Shown: in pieces, positions 22,901 to 32,289 of the stretch
Numbering within the stretch: the first letter of the stretch is position 1
Layout: each line of letters opens with the position of its first letter
Assembly (NCBI GenBank): GCA_014529385.2
Contig: CM043943.1
Coordinates: 105,728,855-105,792,854, forward strand
Source of the DNA: Adiantum capillus-veneris
Taxonomy: Eukaryota; Streptophyta; Polypodiopsida; Polypodiales; Pteridaceae
Reading direction: 5' to 3'
DNA length: 64,000 nt
Notes under the pieces: model-generated
Databases searched by the model: none
Seen by the model: the letters and a program-made list of their open reading frames with translations, nothing else
What the model was told of the DNA's origin: nothing
Position numbers and translations under genes: made by a program

Positions 22901-25061
22901 ATTTTTTCTGCAAGAGATCCACTTTCTAGGACACATTGTCTCAAAGGATGGTGTCAGAATGGATCCTGCAAAAGTTGAAGCGATCAAGTCATGGCCAAAT
23001 TTGAAGACGGTGCATGATGTCCGAAGCTTCTTGGGACTATGCTCCTATTACAGAAGGTTTATCCGAAATTTCGCTGAGATTGCTTCACCTTTACATGCTC
23101 TTCAAAAGAAGGCAGTCACCTTTAGATGGACACAAAAAGAGATTTCAGCTTTTAATCTCTTAAAGGAAAAGATGACTTCGGATCCAGTCATTGTGTTGCC
23201 AGATCTTAGGAAGTCATTTGTGGTCCAGTGTGATGCCTGCGGTAGTAGCATTGGTGCAGTGCTAATGCAAGATGGCAAGGTAGTAGCCTATGAGAGCAGA
23301 ATTTTGCAAGGGCCAGAGATGACCATGCAGGTCTATGAGAAAGAGTTACTGGCTGTGATTCATGCGCTCTTAAGTTGGAAACACTACCTGCTAGGTGCAG
23401 ACTTTGTTGTCCAAACGGACCATCAGACCTTGCGATACTTCTTGACACAGACAAAGTTATCTGAGAAGCATATGCGATGGGCAAATATCTTGTCCATGTT
23501 CCATTTTCAGATTGTGCATGTGGAAGGCAAGAAGAACGTTGTGGCCGATGCCTTGTCAAGGAAGCCACAAATTTCAGCTGTGTCGATTCCTTATCATCAT
23601 GAACTTGATGATATGAAAGAACAGTATGCAAATGATGAAGATTTTGCAAGGGTCTTCGAGCAACTAATGGATGGACAACGTCATGAACACTATCTTCTTA
23701 AAGACGGGCTCATGATGATGCATGGCAGATTGTGTGTCACAAAGCCATTGCGACGTAAAGTTATGGAAGAGAGTCATGTCCCACCGTATGCAGGGCATCG
23801 TGGTATCGATGCTACAGTGAAAGCGGTTGAGACATTCTTCTATTGGCCTACATTGAGAAGGGATGTGGATGCCTTTGTGCGAGAATGCCTAATATGCCAA
23901 AAGGTCAAGTTTGACAGGCAAAAGGCACCAGGGTTATTGCAACCACTACCTATTCCAGATAAACCATGGGAAAGTATTGCTATGGATTTTATCTTTGATC
24001 TTCCAAGAACGCAGACAGGAAATGATGGTATTTGGACCATTATTTGCAGATTCAGCAAACAGGCTCATTTTATTCCTGTCAGGAAGAAGATAAAGCCAGA
24101 TCAGATGGCACGCTTGTTTATGAGCAATATTTTCAAGTATCATGGCATGCCACAGTCGATTGTTAGCGACCGTGATCCACGCATGACAAGTTTGTTCTGG
24201 AGAGGTTTGTTTGAGAATATGGGCACCACGCTCAAATTCTCTTCGTCATTTCATCCTCAAACAGATGGGCAGTCGGAAGAGGCAAATTCTACTGTCCTAG
24301 ATCTGCTGAAGTGCTATGTGTCAGAGCATAAAGGAAAGTGGGAGCAGTATTTGCCATTGGTGGAGTATGCATACAATAATACAGTGCATTCATCAACTGG
24401 CAAGGCACCTTTTGAGATAGTTGAAGGTGGCAAGAAAGTTCCTCCCATACTGCATACAAAGGACAAGATATTTGAAGCAGATAAGTATGTTCAAGACATG
24501 GATGAAATGTACAAGAAGGTCAAAGTGGCCTTAGAAAGGACTCAGGCAAAGCAAAAGAAAGCAGCTGATCGTCACCGTCGTGAAGTGGTATATTCACTTG
24601 GTGATTGGGTGCTTTTACGCTTTGAAAAGGCAAGGTTAAAGAAGATGAAGGGCAAGGAAAGAGTGTTTCCAAAGCTCAGCATGCGTTACTATGGGCCTTT
24701 TCAAGTGTGCGACATAATCAGTGATGTTGCATATAGGCTGAAATTGCCTGACAGTTGGAAGATTCACAATGCGTTTCATGTGAGTCTTCTCAGACCCTAT
24801 GTGGGTGATGTGCCAGAAGCTATTCCAGCTGAAGATCAGCCGGAAGTCGAGGAACTTGACGAGATCTTGGTCCCTGAACAGATTTTGGCACACAAAGAAA
24901 GGAAAGTGAAAGGCAAGGTTGCTAGGCGTTACTTGGTAAAGTTCAGAAACTATCCACCAATGGATGCTAAGTGGATGGAAGAAGGTGAACTTGCAGAGTC
25001 ACCAACTGTGTTATCACTTTACCTGGAAGCCTTCGATTTGCAACCTACCTTGACCCCTTGA
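19953..25061 (+). CDS. D1 Gag-Pol polyprotein, 1702 aa, intact
   Basis: One open frame encodes a complete chromovirus polyprotein. Residues 1-285 are Gln/Met/Gly/Pro-rich low-complexity sequence; the Gag core is at about 290-450. A CCHC knuckle lies at 535-548 (CFICEQPGHIAYNC). Protease has Asp605 in FFDPGAKANFIS. RT has FFDD at 945-948, and RNase H has Asp1094 in QCDACGSS. Integrase has the zinc domain from His1275 to Cys1312/Cys1315 and the catalytic triad Asp1345, Asp1406, Glu1442 (spacing 35). A GPF motif is at 1581-1583 and a chromodomain at about 1640-1697 (RRYLVKFRNYPPMDAKWME). Such chromodomains usually steer integration to heterochromatin. Gag and Pol share one frame without a shift. 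Met16 (19998) is an alternative start that matches D2 better. Confidence 0.95.
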   Translation: MKTQGIIDETQGIVIMADRPDDVTEEVSSSQGQQTHEVGESSRPPQTDDDIFRTQLATAVAMFTQAMQNPRFLAFLQPPVPSQQVGSLDHIQKPVKARTQVIHTAQSMETPVHLTENMQSPQRMPKVQEQVAEMPVFQAVPIQPATFQQPIAGSNGQGSNLQAMQQVFPPPSVHPGYFGGGSVFQSMAGHAPGNQFYTPGTVFAGAQTMMPNPMYSVMGMQPGFQSTQGQFGMPQANFGMAGITNQQPNMAFPGQVNSGQGTQMNLNSVPMFQSLPYDNLTPLERPTPYKEGGKGVSFTTFTGFDDRKKALSFLQQFDKAYAGGNFTEASKVRKAATFLTGNAGQWWTTLLLQGQAPSTWIYFKQIFAAAWLSDDFEADVMTEWHQLNAATCRNLDDYNRKFWKALLPVTSYRFVPLTEQIEKYCCGLPKGLRKYCTKTKVTTLTQLIEVANTGNGLLKGEDCEFNTGVKAGSGKKNSAKKHVPNEAPKGTQESANTGKDKATAESEKGPAKKWKRRFPRKSEEQKKVLRTENKCFICEQPGHIAYNCPTKKRPADSEDKEDRKGKKPMAGLVPDMVGDKPNSDASELCRAWGKVRDQTVLIFFDPGAKANFISPELASKLGIRPEEMGYTAEAGLACPGHTEAVTPIIGKLRLHIQSYVDAEEFYIMPLDGCDVLLGIPWLFRVQGIMDAYNKKITVQSRGKTHILDVKLKGESIPTVSASAITSVMKKHLSAYLVFAREVSDCDESNLSVLDKERSMFLQQYSDCFSDSLPSQLPPERPEDHAIDLVPGCSPPNKPPYRVSAAQQKEIMGQVQELLEKGLIQPSSSPFCSPVLLVQKKDGSWRMCIDYRALNKNTIKNRFPIPRIDDIMDKLEGATMFSRIDLKSGYHQIRIRSEDVHKTAFRTTFGLYEFLVMPFGLTNAPATFNRMMDKIFRPHQQFVGTFFDDMIVYSKNEEEHRHHLAIVFKELRSHRLLINAKKSEFFLQEIHFLGHIVSKDGVRMDPAKVEAIKSWPNLKTVHDVRSFLGLCSYYRRFIRNFAEIASPLHALQKKAVTFRWTQKEISAFNLLKEKMTSDPVIVLPDLRKSFVVQCDACGSSIGAVLMQDGKVVAYESRILQGPEMTMQVYEKELLAVIHALLSWKHYLLGADFVVQTDHQTLRYFLTQTKLSEKHMRWANILSMFHFQIVHVEGKKNVVADALSRKPQISAVSIPYHHELDDMKEQYANDEDFARVFEQLMDGQRHEHYLLKDGLMMMHGRLCVTKPLRRKVMEESHVPPYAGHRGIDATVKAVETFFYWPTLRRDVDAFVRECLICQKVKFDRQKAPGLLQPLPIPDKPWESIAMDFIFDLPRTQTGNDGIWTIICRFSKQAHFIPVRKKIKPDQMARLFMSNIFKYHGMPQSIVSDRDPRMTSLFWRGLFENMGTTLKFSSSFHPQTDGQSEEANSTVLDLLKCYVSEHKGKWEQYLPLVEYAYNNTVHSSTGKAPFEIVEGGKKVPPILHTKDKIFEADKYVQDMDEMYKKVKVALERTQAKQKKAADRHRREVVYSLGDWVLLRFEKARLKKMKGKERVFPKLSMRYYGPFQVCDIISDVAYRLKLPDSWKIHNAFHVSLLRPYVGDVPEAIPAEDQPEVEELDEILVPEQILAHKERKVKGKVARRYLVKFRNYPPMDAKWMEEGELAESPTVLSLYLEAFDLQPTLTP

Positions 25062-25620
25062 GTTTCAAAGCTACATGGATTGTCAGTGTGACAATGGCTT
25101 CTGAAACAAATGATGTACATGGTATTTAAAGTGAGCTCAAATGAAATACCTGTTACATGAATGTTAGAGCTGTACAGATTGTCAGTTTGGCAATTGCTCT
25201 TATGGAATGTCCAAAAGTTTGGTTAGTGCTATAGAAGTGAGTATTTCTTGTCAGTTTGTCAAGGATACAATGATTGCTTCTATTCAGGAGTACATGTGTA
25301 ACTGCATTCTTAAACTGTCGGTTTGGGTATGCTCGAAAGTGTTACGGGATCCAACGTGTACTATAAGACAGTGGCAAAATGTGCAGCTACCATTTTGTCA
25401 TTGGAAAGTTAGTGACTCAAAGCAATGGCAGAGTGCGAAGCTACCACTATGTCATTGGGACAGGGTTCACACGCAGGCAATACATGAGTCGACGAGGTGT
25501 TGAATACACCAGGGTTGACAATGAGCATGTATGTGTCGTATATGTGTCGACATGTGTTGAATACATCAGTGTTGACAGTAAGCATGGACGACATAGATGC
25601 AAACGAGGACGTTTGAGATT
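25062..25620 (+). other. D1 3' untranslated region with degenerate internal repeats
   Basis: About 560 non-coding bases. Several motifs occur twice in diverged form: GATTGTCAGTGTGACAATGG with GATTGTCAGTTTGGCAATTG; GCTACCATTTTGTCATTGG with GCTACCACTATGTCATTGG; and a 40-base block with GTTGAATACACCAGGGTTGAC against GTTGAATACATCAGTGTTGAC. This points to old tandem duplication. Confidence 0.7.
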
Positions 25621-25621
25621 T

Positions 25622-25634
25622 CAAGAGGGGGGTA
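25622..25634 (+). other. Polypurine tract of D1
   Basis: CAAGAGGGGGGTA directly before the 3' LTR, identical to the A3 PPT. Confidence 0.9.
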
Positions 25635-27111
25635 TGTCACCACCGTGTGACTACTATCTATCCTTTTTGTTGATTTCTTTCTTATTATCTATTTACTTTC
25701 ACTTTTTGGAAACACCCCTCGGGAAATCTAACTGCCCTGCATTGCATAGCTAGTGTGGAACTGTCCAGAGGGAGTCCAGGCCTGAGGGCAAGAGAGCACT
25801 AAGGTTGGACAAGGACTATGGTTAGCCAAGTGGGGTCATTGACTAGCCAAAGTGGAATCCTTTGCTACAGAGGCTACATTTCAGTTTTGGATGTGGCCAC
25901 AGTGTACAAAGAGGGTCGGATGACCTAGAAAGATATAATGGCAGCATCTCCTAAAATTTAGGGAACTGCTATTTTGGGACCTGAAAATGTCTTCGCGTCA
26001 TTACGTGCAGTTTGACATGGGGATCATTTTGTTACTCTGTGGCCAAGTCAACAGAGGCTGCAGGTGAGATATTTTTAGACCCGAGGGTCTAAAGCGGGAA
26101 AATGCACAAATGAGTGACACTTGGCACTCTGAGGCCAGTTTACTACTTATAGAGAAGGCAAAAACGTGATTTATAGCTGGGAGGCTCATTTTGCAAGTCT
26201 CTGTCACAGGTTAAGAGCTATGGAGTGCTTGCTTTCCCTCTTATGCACAGTGCGGTGCCAGGAGTGATGCCCTGCACGCTACGCACTGCCCTCTCTCTCC
26301 CCTTTGGCAGTATGTTATGCCCCTCTAGTGGGCTCTTCATTTGACCAATGTACAGTTGTGTGGGTTCATGCGCGATTGCCGAGGCAAGAGCCTCTTGCAC
26401 AGGTACTGGATTAGCTAGCGGCTAATCCCCCCGCAGGTACAGGTGAATTCGGAGAGGTTTCACGCCAGAAATCTCATCCGATTCAAAGGGCAAGTAGCCC
26501 TACAGGTGCGGGAGCTCGAGGACTTGCTAGGGATGCGACCGGCACGCGAAACGGAGCCCGAAACAGTGAATTACAGCCTGCTGTGTATTTTTGCAGGTTT
26601 AGGGTTTTGGCCCTAAACGGACCCTAATACCCCCAGGAGGTTCGGGGACGCAAGGGGACCGCTGTACAGGCGATCTGGCGCATTTTCAGGGCTGAAAACA
26701 GAGAATTCAGCGTGCTGCAGATTCTCGCCAGGTTTTGCAAAGTGCCCGTATGCGTCGGGAAAGTCGGCCAATGCGTGGGAATACTGACCGTGAAGGGTTC
26801 TAGTACAGTTATGCTGCCGAAATCGGGCTGGAACAGTGGAAATTCAGCCGAGTTTGTGCGGGGCAGCTTGTAGGAACCACAGCGTTTATTCCCTCTTTTG
26901 AACAATAAAGAAATACCGAAAGGGGCGCCTAAGTTAGGGGCCAATCTGGTGTCCGTCTACTCATACAGGTGCAATCTAGCAGCCTGTATCCCTCTCCCCT
27001 TTGTTGTGTCTTGAAAGTACAGGTAAAATAGACGACTAATAATGGGTGAAAGCTAAATCAAGGTTTAAAGTAAAGTCTACCGCCCTTTTTGGATTGAACA
27101 GGCCGGTTTCA
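25635..27111 (+). repeat. D1 3' LTR (1477 bp)
   Basis: Same length as the 5' LTR and, on reading both, different at one base only (C at 26814). Followed by the target duplication GGCTC and then A3 LTR sequence. Confidence 0.95.
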
Positions 27112-27116
27112 GGCTC

Positions 27117-27192
27117 TGCTTTTAGCAACCCTTTGTAAACTCTTTATAAGGGGCTCACTCTGCAGAGCATCTGGATGCAGAGTCTGAGAGCT
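27117..27192 (+). repeat. A3 3' LTR, piece 2
   Basis: TGCTTTTAGCAACCC onward matches 12700-12780 of the A3 5' LTR, between the D1 and B1 insertions. It ends with GAGCT, the left duplication of B1. Confidence 0.85.
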
Positions 27193-27990
27193 TGTAACAA
27201 ATTGCTGACGTGTCGGCCTAGTGAAGAACGGAGCTACCGGTCGAGGGGCCTAAACCCTAAGAAGAACAAGTAACAGAAGAAGTGTCACAAAGTGATGACG
27301 TGGTTGCTCGAGAGCAAAAACCCTAACCCTAATTTTTGCCAGAAACCCTAACTGTTGAAACACTAATTCTGGAAACCCTAACTCTAAAACCTGCAAACCC
27401 TAATTCTGGAAACCCTAACCCTAAAACCTGCAAATCCTAATTCTAGAAACCCTGAGAAGAACAAGTGACAGAAGAAGAAGTCCTACCAACTTATGAGGAC
27501 CCCGTTCCATGGGGCTCCACGTGACATAAAGCCATTAAAAATAAAGCAGAACACGCTCAAAAGACTTTACACATCAAAATATGATGATGTGGCACTTGTA
27601 CGGACGTTGCGGAATCTGCGGCGGATTTTTAGGAAAATCCCGAAATTTTAGGAAAGTGATTTTTTGGGGTCAGCTTTTCATTTTTGATGCTTTTAGACTT
27701 TGGGCCTTTAAATATGAGCCTTGGGGGACCCTCTCTGGCACTTTTTAGCGCGCAGATTGCAGAGTAGGTGCTCCCCGGTTGTTGTACTTTGCGAATCAGC
27801 AGTAATATAAAGAAATACCGAAAGGGACGCCAAGGTTTGGGGCCAATACTCTCTGGGGTGGAATTCTGCCACTCCGTGTCGCGTGTCGTCTCTCTCTCTC
27901 TCTCTCTCTCTCAGTTCAATTGTTATTGAAGTGCTAAAAGTCTGTTCAGTCTGTTCTTTTCTATTGGCACGTGGTGCCTGCCTTGTGACA
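27193..27990 (+). repeat. B1 5' LTR (798 bp)
   Basis: Begins TGTAACAAATTGCTGACG and ends CCTTGTGACA. Holds seven or more CCCTAA/AACCCTAA motifs at 27310-27450, a TTTAAATATGAGCC promoter-like block near 27708, the shared core at 27803-27844, and a (TC)n tract at 27891-27913. Confidence 0.85.
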
Positions 27991-27991
27991 G

Positions 27992-28003
27992 TGGTATCAG
28001 AGC
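27992..28003 (+). promoter_or_regulatory. Primer binding site of B1, initiator Met type
   Basis: Exact TGGTATCAGAGC, one base inside the LTR. Confidence 0.9.
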
Positions 28004-28229
28004 ATCAGGCGTGTGCTTTTTTGAAAGCATACCGGTCCTACAAAAGTGCAGACAGAGCTATTGGAATTTTATTATTTGAGGGATCTTCGCCCTTCAACCT
28101 GGACTTATTAGCCACTCCCGGACTTATTAGCAACTCCCACCCTTACTACATCACGCATCGGGCGCACTCCCGTCTTCACCGCTCATGTCTTACAGGGCAT
28201 AAGCCACAAAGATCACTTACAAGAGAAGG

Positions 28230-28620
28230 ATCCAAGATTTGTTTCGAGGCAGTGCTTTTCTTAGAGGCATTGTCATGCAGATGTTGACAGCAAGCAGCAT
28301 ACTCCAAGTACTTGGCAAGCTTTTAAGAAAATTTTTACCCGAAGTTGTATGGTTTCTGACATCTTCCTTCGGAGTGCAACTTCTGGCAGAGTGGGTTATC
28401 CTGAAATGCTTGCCATGGAAACCCTAGCAGATTATAACTTGAAATTTCTCGACATCTCTCAGTAGATGTCTCTTCTCGAGTTGATAACCTTGGAGGATCG
28501 GTGTGATTGCTATCTCTTGGGACTACCATCGCCGCCAAAGAAACACGGTCTATCCAAGAGCTGATGGACCATGCTGTGCTCGGCTACGACCTTATGGAAT
28601 GAACCTAACCCTAATTTTGG
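28230..28620 (+). pseudogene. B1 gag-like remnant
   Basis: Short frames resemble the C-terminal half of a retrotransposon Gag. One piece is DCYLLGLP, which parallels KYCCGLPKG of D1. After a frame change IQELMDHA appears, similar to SIQELMSHAKRG of A1. There are several stops and no zinc knuckle. The resemblance is weak and covers short pieces only. Confidence 0.4.
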
Positions 28621-29212
28621 TGCAGGTTTAAGGATGGAAAGTCAGTCGACTTTTCGAGCTCGACTGATGTCGAGATTGCTTTTTAAGTTTAAATCTGTTT
28701 GAGTACTAGTTCGGTGATCCTGTTTGGAATTTGTTTGAAATGGATGCTATCTGTTTTGAACCTGTTTTGGTGCCAATTTGAATTGTTTGAACCTCGGAAC
28801 GACGCAGGCCGATGCCTGGGAAGCGTTTGGTTGTATGCTTGTAAAATAATTGTTGTTGTGATTGCTATCTCTTGGGACTACCATCGCCGCCAAAGAAACA
28901 CAGTCTGTCCAAGAGCTGATGGACCATGCTGTGCTCGGCTACGACCTTATGGAATGAACCTAACCCTAATTTTGGTGCAGGTTAAAGGATGGAAAGTCAG
29001 TCGACTTTTCGAGCTCGACTGATGTCGAGATTTCTTTTTAAGTTTGAAATCTGTTTGAGTACTAGTTCGGTGATCCTGTTTGGAATTTGTTTGAAATGGA
29101 TGCTATCTGTTTTGAACCTGTTTTAGTGCCAATTTGAATTGTTTGAACCTCGGAACGACGCAGGCCGATGCCTGGGGAGCGTTTGGTTGGATGCTTGTAA
29201 AATAATTGTTGT
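28503..29212 (+). repeat. 355-bp tandem duplication inside B1
   Basis: 28503-28857 and 28858-29212 are nearly identical direct repeats starting GTGATTGCTATCTCTTGGG. Differences are few (for example AAGCGTTTGGTTGTAT against GAGCGTTTGGTTGGAT), so the duplication is fairly recent. Confidence 0.85.
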
Positions 29213-29660
29213 TGTGACTCCTGGCTCGGACTTGGATGGTTATGCGGGAGGAGTATTAAGAAGTCTGAGCAGTGGTTACTCTTAGCACCTCCAAACGACG
29301 TAGGCTGCGGTCTGGGGGGCGTTTGGTTTTAAAAGGCCTCCTCTATATCTCTCGACCCGGACCGTTTTAGGTTATGCGGGAGGAGTGATGAGGGAGTCGT
29401 TGAATATCTCCCGGCCCGGACCTTGTTAGGTTATGCGGGAGGAGTGTTCATCGGCGGCTTTATGTTTCTATGTCTTGTAACATGTATATGTAAGCATTTG
29501 TGTTGCATTGTGATGTGCCAACTACTGAATATTCCTAATTGGATGAGATTGCCTGGGTATGTAATTTTAGTGCATCAAGACACTCGTGGAAGATCAGTAC
29601 GGTATGGGTGTGATGGCTAATTTTACTACGTCGGAATACCAAGAGTTCCGATTTGGACGA

Positions 29661-29761
29661 AAGGAGAAGCTAACTCCTTGATCAAAACAGCCGATAGGAG
29701 AAGCTAACTCCTTGATCAAAAGAGCAGAAAGGAGAAGCTAACTTCTTGATCAAAAGAGCAA
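29661..29761 (+). repeat. 34-bp tandem repeat, three copies
   Basis: GGAGAAGCTAACTCCTTGAT recurs at 29663, 29697 and 29731. Just upstream GTTATGCGGGAGGAGT also recurs three times (29237-29450). Confidence 0.85.
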
Positions 29762-29841
29762 ACTGATTGTCCCTCGGAAATTTTTGAGCTAACTTGAGTT
29801 GTTTTGCAGATATGCTGTAAACGAGGACGATAACTCTCTTT

Positions 29842-29854
29842 CAAGAAGGGGAGA
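29842..29854 (+). other. Polypurine tract of B1
   Basis: CAAGAAGGGGAGA immediately before the 3' LTR start TGTAACAAACTGC. Confidence 0.8.
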
Positions 29855-30542
29855 TGTAACAAACTGCTGACGTGTCGACCTACTGAAGAATGGAGCTACC
29901 GGTCGAGGGGCCTAAACCCTAAGAGGAACAAGTAATAGAAGAAGTGTCACAAAGTGATAACGTGGTTGCCCGAGAGCAAAACCCCTAACCCTAATTTCTG
30001 CCAGAAACCCTAACTGTTGAAACTCTAATTTTGGAAACCCTAACCCTAAAACCTGCAAACCCTAATTTTGGAAACCCTAACCCTAAAACCTGCAAACCCT
30101 AATTCTAGAAACCCTAAGAAGAACAAGTAACAGAAGTCCTACCAACTTATGGGGACACCGTCCGATGGGGCCCCAAGTGACATAAAGGCATTAAAAATAA
30201 AGGAGAGCACGCTCAAAAGACTTTGCACATCAAAATATGATGATGTGGCACCTGTACGGACGTTCCGGAATTCGCGGCGGATTTTTAGGGAAATCCTGAA
30301 ATTTTAGGAAAGTGATTTTTTGGGGTTAGCTTTTCATTTTTGATGCTTTTAGGCTTTGGGCCTTTAAATATGAGCCTTGGGGGCCCTCTCTGGCACTTTT
30401 GAGCGCACAGATTGCAGAGCAGGTGCTCCCCGGCTATTGTACTTTGCGAATCAACAGTAATATAAAGAAATACCGAAAGGGGCGCCAAGGTTTGGGGCCA
30501 ATACTCTCTGGGGTGGAATTCTGCCACTCCATGTCGCGTGTC

Positions 30543-30581
<39 letters not shown>

Positions 30582-30655
30582 CAGTTGTTATTGAAGTGCT
30601 AAAAGTCTGTTCAGTCTATTCTTTTCTATTGGCACGTAGTGCCTGCCTTGTGACA
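29855..30655 (+). repeat. B1 3' LTR (801 bp)
   Basis: Matches the 5' LTR with scattered differences and has the same telomere-like block (29990-30110), the shared core (30461-30499) and a (TC)n tract (30543-30578). Confidence 0.85.
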
Positions 30656-30660
30656 GAGCG

Positions 30661-30869
30661 AGCACCCGCGGGCTCAATTGTACTTTGCTCAAAGATTAAT
30701 ATAAAAATAAATATCGAAAGGGACGTGTGTCTTTGGGGCCAATATCTCTTGGCATGAAACTATGCCCGGCCTGGCTGTGTCGACTCTCTTTTGTTCTGTG
30801 AGTTATTTTGAAGTGAATCTTTGTTTTGTCGCGGTAGAATCTTGAGTTGGGGTGTCCAAGTTTGTTACA
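30661..30869 (+). repeat. A3 3' LTR, piece 3
   Basis: AGCACCCGCGGGCTCAATTG through TTTGTTACA matches 12787-12991 of the 5' LTR, including a mutated shared core (30701-30740). Confidence 0.85.
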
Positions 30870-31434
30870 CGGAGTTCCACCTTAAGAGAGCATTGGCCCC
30901 AAACATTGGTGCCCCTTTCGGTATTTCTTTATATTGCTTCAACTCAAACAAACCGATACTTTGTCTTCTGCACCTCTCCGCAGGAGCGTGCCAGAGAACG
31001 AGCCCTTGACTCATATTTAAAGGCCCTTGGCAGTTACATGAAAAGCTTCAAGTGCTAAAAGCATATTGGTCCCAAAAGCTGTTGGCCAAAGCTCCTAGCG
31101 CGATTTGTGGAAATCTGTACAATTGCCACGTCATCATCGTAAAACACGGGCATGTGTATAGCTTCCACGTCAGCATGTCAGCGCAAATTGTGGCAGTGTG
31201 TACAATACTGCCAGGTCAGCATTTCTCCACGCAATTGAGAGTGTGTGCTGGTCCCGCTTTATTTTAATGCCTTAGGTCCCCTGGGCCCCATTAAACGTGG
31301 TCCCATAAGTTGGTAAGACCTTCTATTGCTTCATCTTCTTCTGCTGCTTCTTCACTTAGGGTTTAGGCCCCTCGACCGGGATCTGCAAGTCGGCTCAGGT
31401 CTTCAATGGCTTGACATGTCAAGAGTTTTTGACA
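30870..31434 (-). repeat. Family-B LTR, right piece (minus orientation)
   Basis: Reverse complement of the first part of a B LTR, with the core at 30895-30935 and TGTCAAAAACTCTTGACATG as its minus-strand start at 31434. Together with 12272-12387 it makes one solo LTR split by A3. Confidence 0.8.
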
Positions 31435-32280
31435 CCTACACTGGTTTTATAGGCTCCAATAGAGTATATGTTTGAGCCGTTGTAGGAAAAGGAGATTTCT
31501 CATGCAGAGCGGTCTCTTAATGCTCAAGGGAAAGCCCATATGATTGAGCAACCATCGGTGTCCATTTCTCATGCAGAGCGGTCTCTTGATGCTCAAGGGA
31601 AAGCCCATATGATTGAGCAACCATCGGTGTCCATTGATCCCCAAAGCAACTTGCTTTACTTGGACAATAACGTTTTGTCAATGGTCAAGGGAGTAATGAA
31701 AAGGTTATGCGTCCAACGATTGTGCTGTCTACTTTATATCCTCGGAGGTGGTTCAATGTTTCAGGCTATGGCTGGACCTTCCACAAGTTTGCAAGGATAT
31801 ATGCCATGGAATGTGTTTGGGGCAATGCAACCAGGCATCGTTAACCATATGTATGGGAACATAGGTGTCCAACAAGGGTTTGAGGGCGGCTATGGCCATT
31901 TTCGAACGCCTAGAACATATTTTACTATGGCTGGTTTTTCACAGCCAAATGCTCATAACGTGGATATGACAATTAAAACAGGTGACGTTAGTGTTGGAAT
32001 GGTCAATTCGGAGCACCACTTTTAAAGGCGTCTATTATGACAATTTGACTCTTGTGAGTCAACCTAAGGATTACAAAAACTTTCATTAGAACATAGGACC
32101 AATTGAAGGCTTTGACCTTCATACAACAGTTTGATGCAGCTTATGTGGGTGGAAACTTCACAAAATCTTCGAAGATATGCAAGGTTGCCACTTTCTTGAA
32201 AGGAAATGCGCTTGAGCGGTGGACCGCATTGTTGAACCAGGGTCAAGTACCCACAACATGGGTCCAGTTCAAGCAACTTT
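31435..32280 (+). pseudogene. Old family-D gag, continuation
   Basis: After the B LTR the old D Gag resumes: a Gly/Met/Gln-rich part (GGGSMFQAMAGPSTSLQGYM, GAMQPGIVNHMYGNIGVQQG) aligned with D1 and D2, then the Gag core (ALTFIQQFDAAYVGGNFTKS, NALERWTALLNQGQVPTTW). Similarity ends near VQFKQL at about 32280, where other DNA begins. Frames are interrupted. Confidence 0.75.
31496..31634 (+). repeat. 69-bp in-frame tandem duplication in the old gag
   Basis: Two nearly identical 69-bp units (from 31499 and 31568) encode the 23-residue unit SHAERSLDAQGKAHMIEQPS plus VSI twice, with one substitution (Asn/Asp). Confidence 0.85.
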
Positions 32281-32289
32281 CTTTTTTCC

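Larger units (their letters stand above)
18413..27111 (+). mobile_element. D1: complete, very young chromodomain Ty3/gypsy retrotransposon
   Basis: 8699 bp bounded by identical-length LTRs and a perfect 5-bp target duplication GGCTC (18408-18412 and 27112-27116). The interrupted host sequence (A3 LTR) resumes exactly on the far side. PBS, a single uninterrupted Gag-Pol frame and PPT are all present. The only LTR difference I saw is T at 19592 versus C at 26814. All required cis and trans parts look intact, so this copy could be autonomous. Whether it is expressed cannot be read from sequence. Confidence 0.95.
27193..30655 (+). mobile_element. B1: non-autonomous LTR retrotransposon
   Basis: 3463 bp with LTRs of 798 and 801 bp, a Met-type PBS and a PPT, but only about 1.86 kb inside and no RT, RNase H or integrase. 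Flanks GAGCT (27188-27192) and GAGCG (30656-30660) fit a 5-bp duplication; the original A3 LTR sequence is GAGCG. It shares PBS type and LTR core with family A, so A-like proteins may have moved it. Confidence 0.85.
12388..30869 (+). mobile_element. Ty3/gypsy element A3, host of two nested insertions
   Basis: The order is 5' LTR 12388-12991, PBS, decayed gag-pol 13057-17526, PPT and 3' LTR. The 3' LTR is split into 18110-18412, 27117-27192 and 30661-30869 by D1 and B1; the pieces sum to 588 bp against 604 bp for the 5' LTR. Without the insertions A3 would be about 6.3 kb. It inserted into a B LTR. The flanks CGGG (12384-12387) and CGGA (30870-30873) are only an imperfect duplication. Confidence 0.85.

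Noticed and set aside
27310-27450. Interstitial telomere from a chromosome fusion
   Set aside because: The CCCTAA motifs are irregular, few, and occur at the same place in several LTR copies, so they belong to the LTR.
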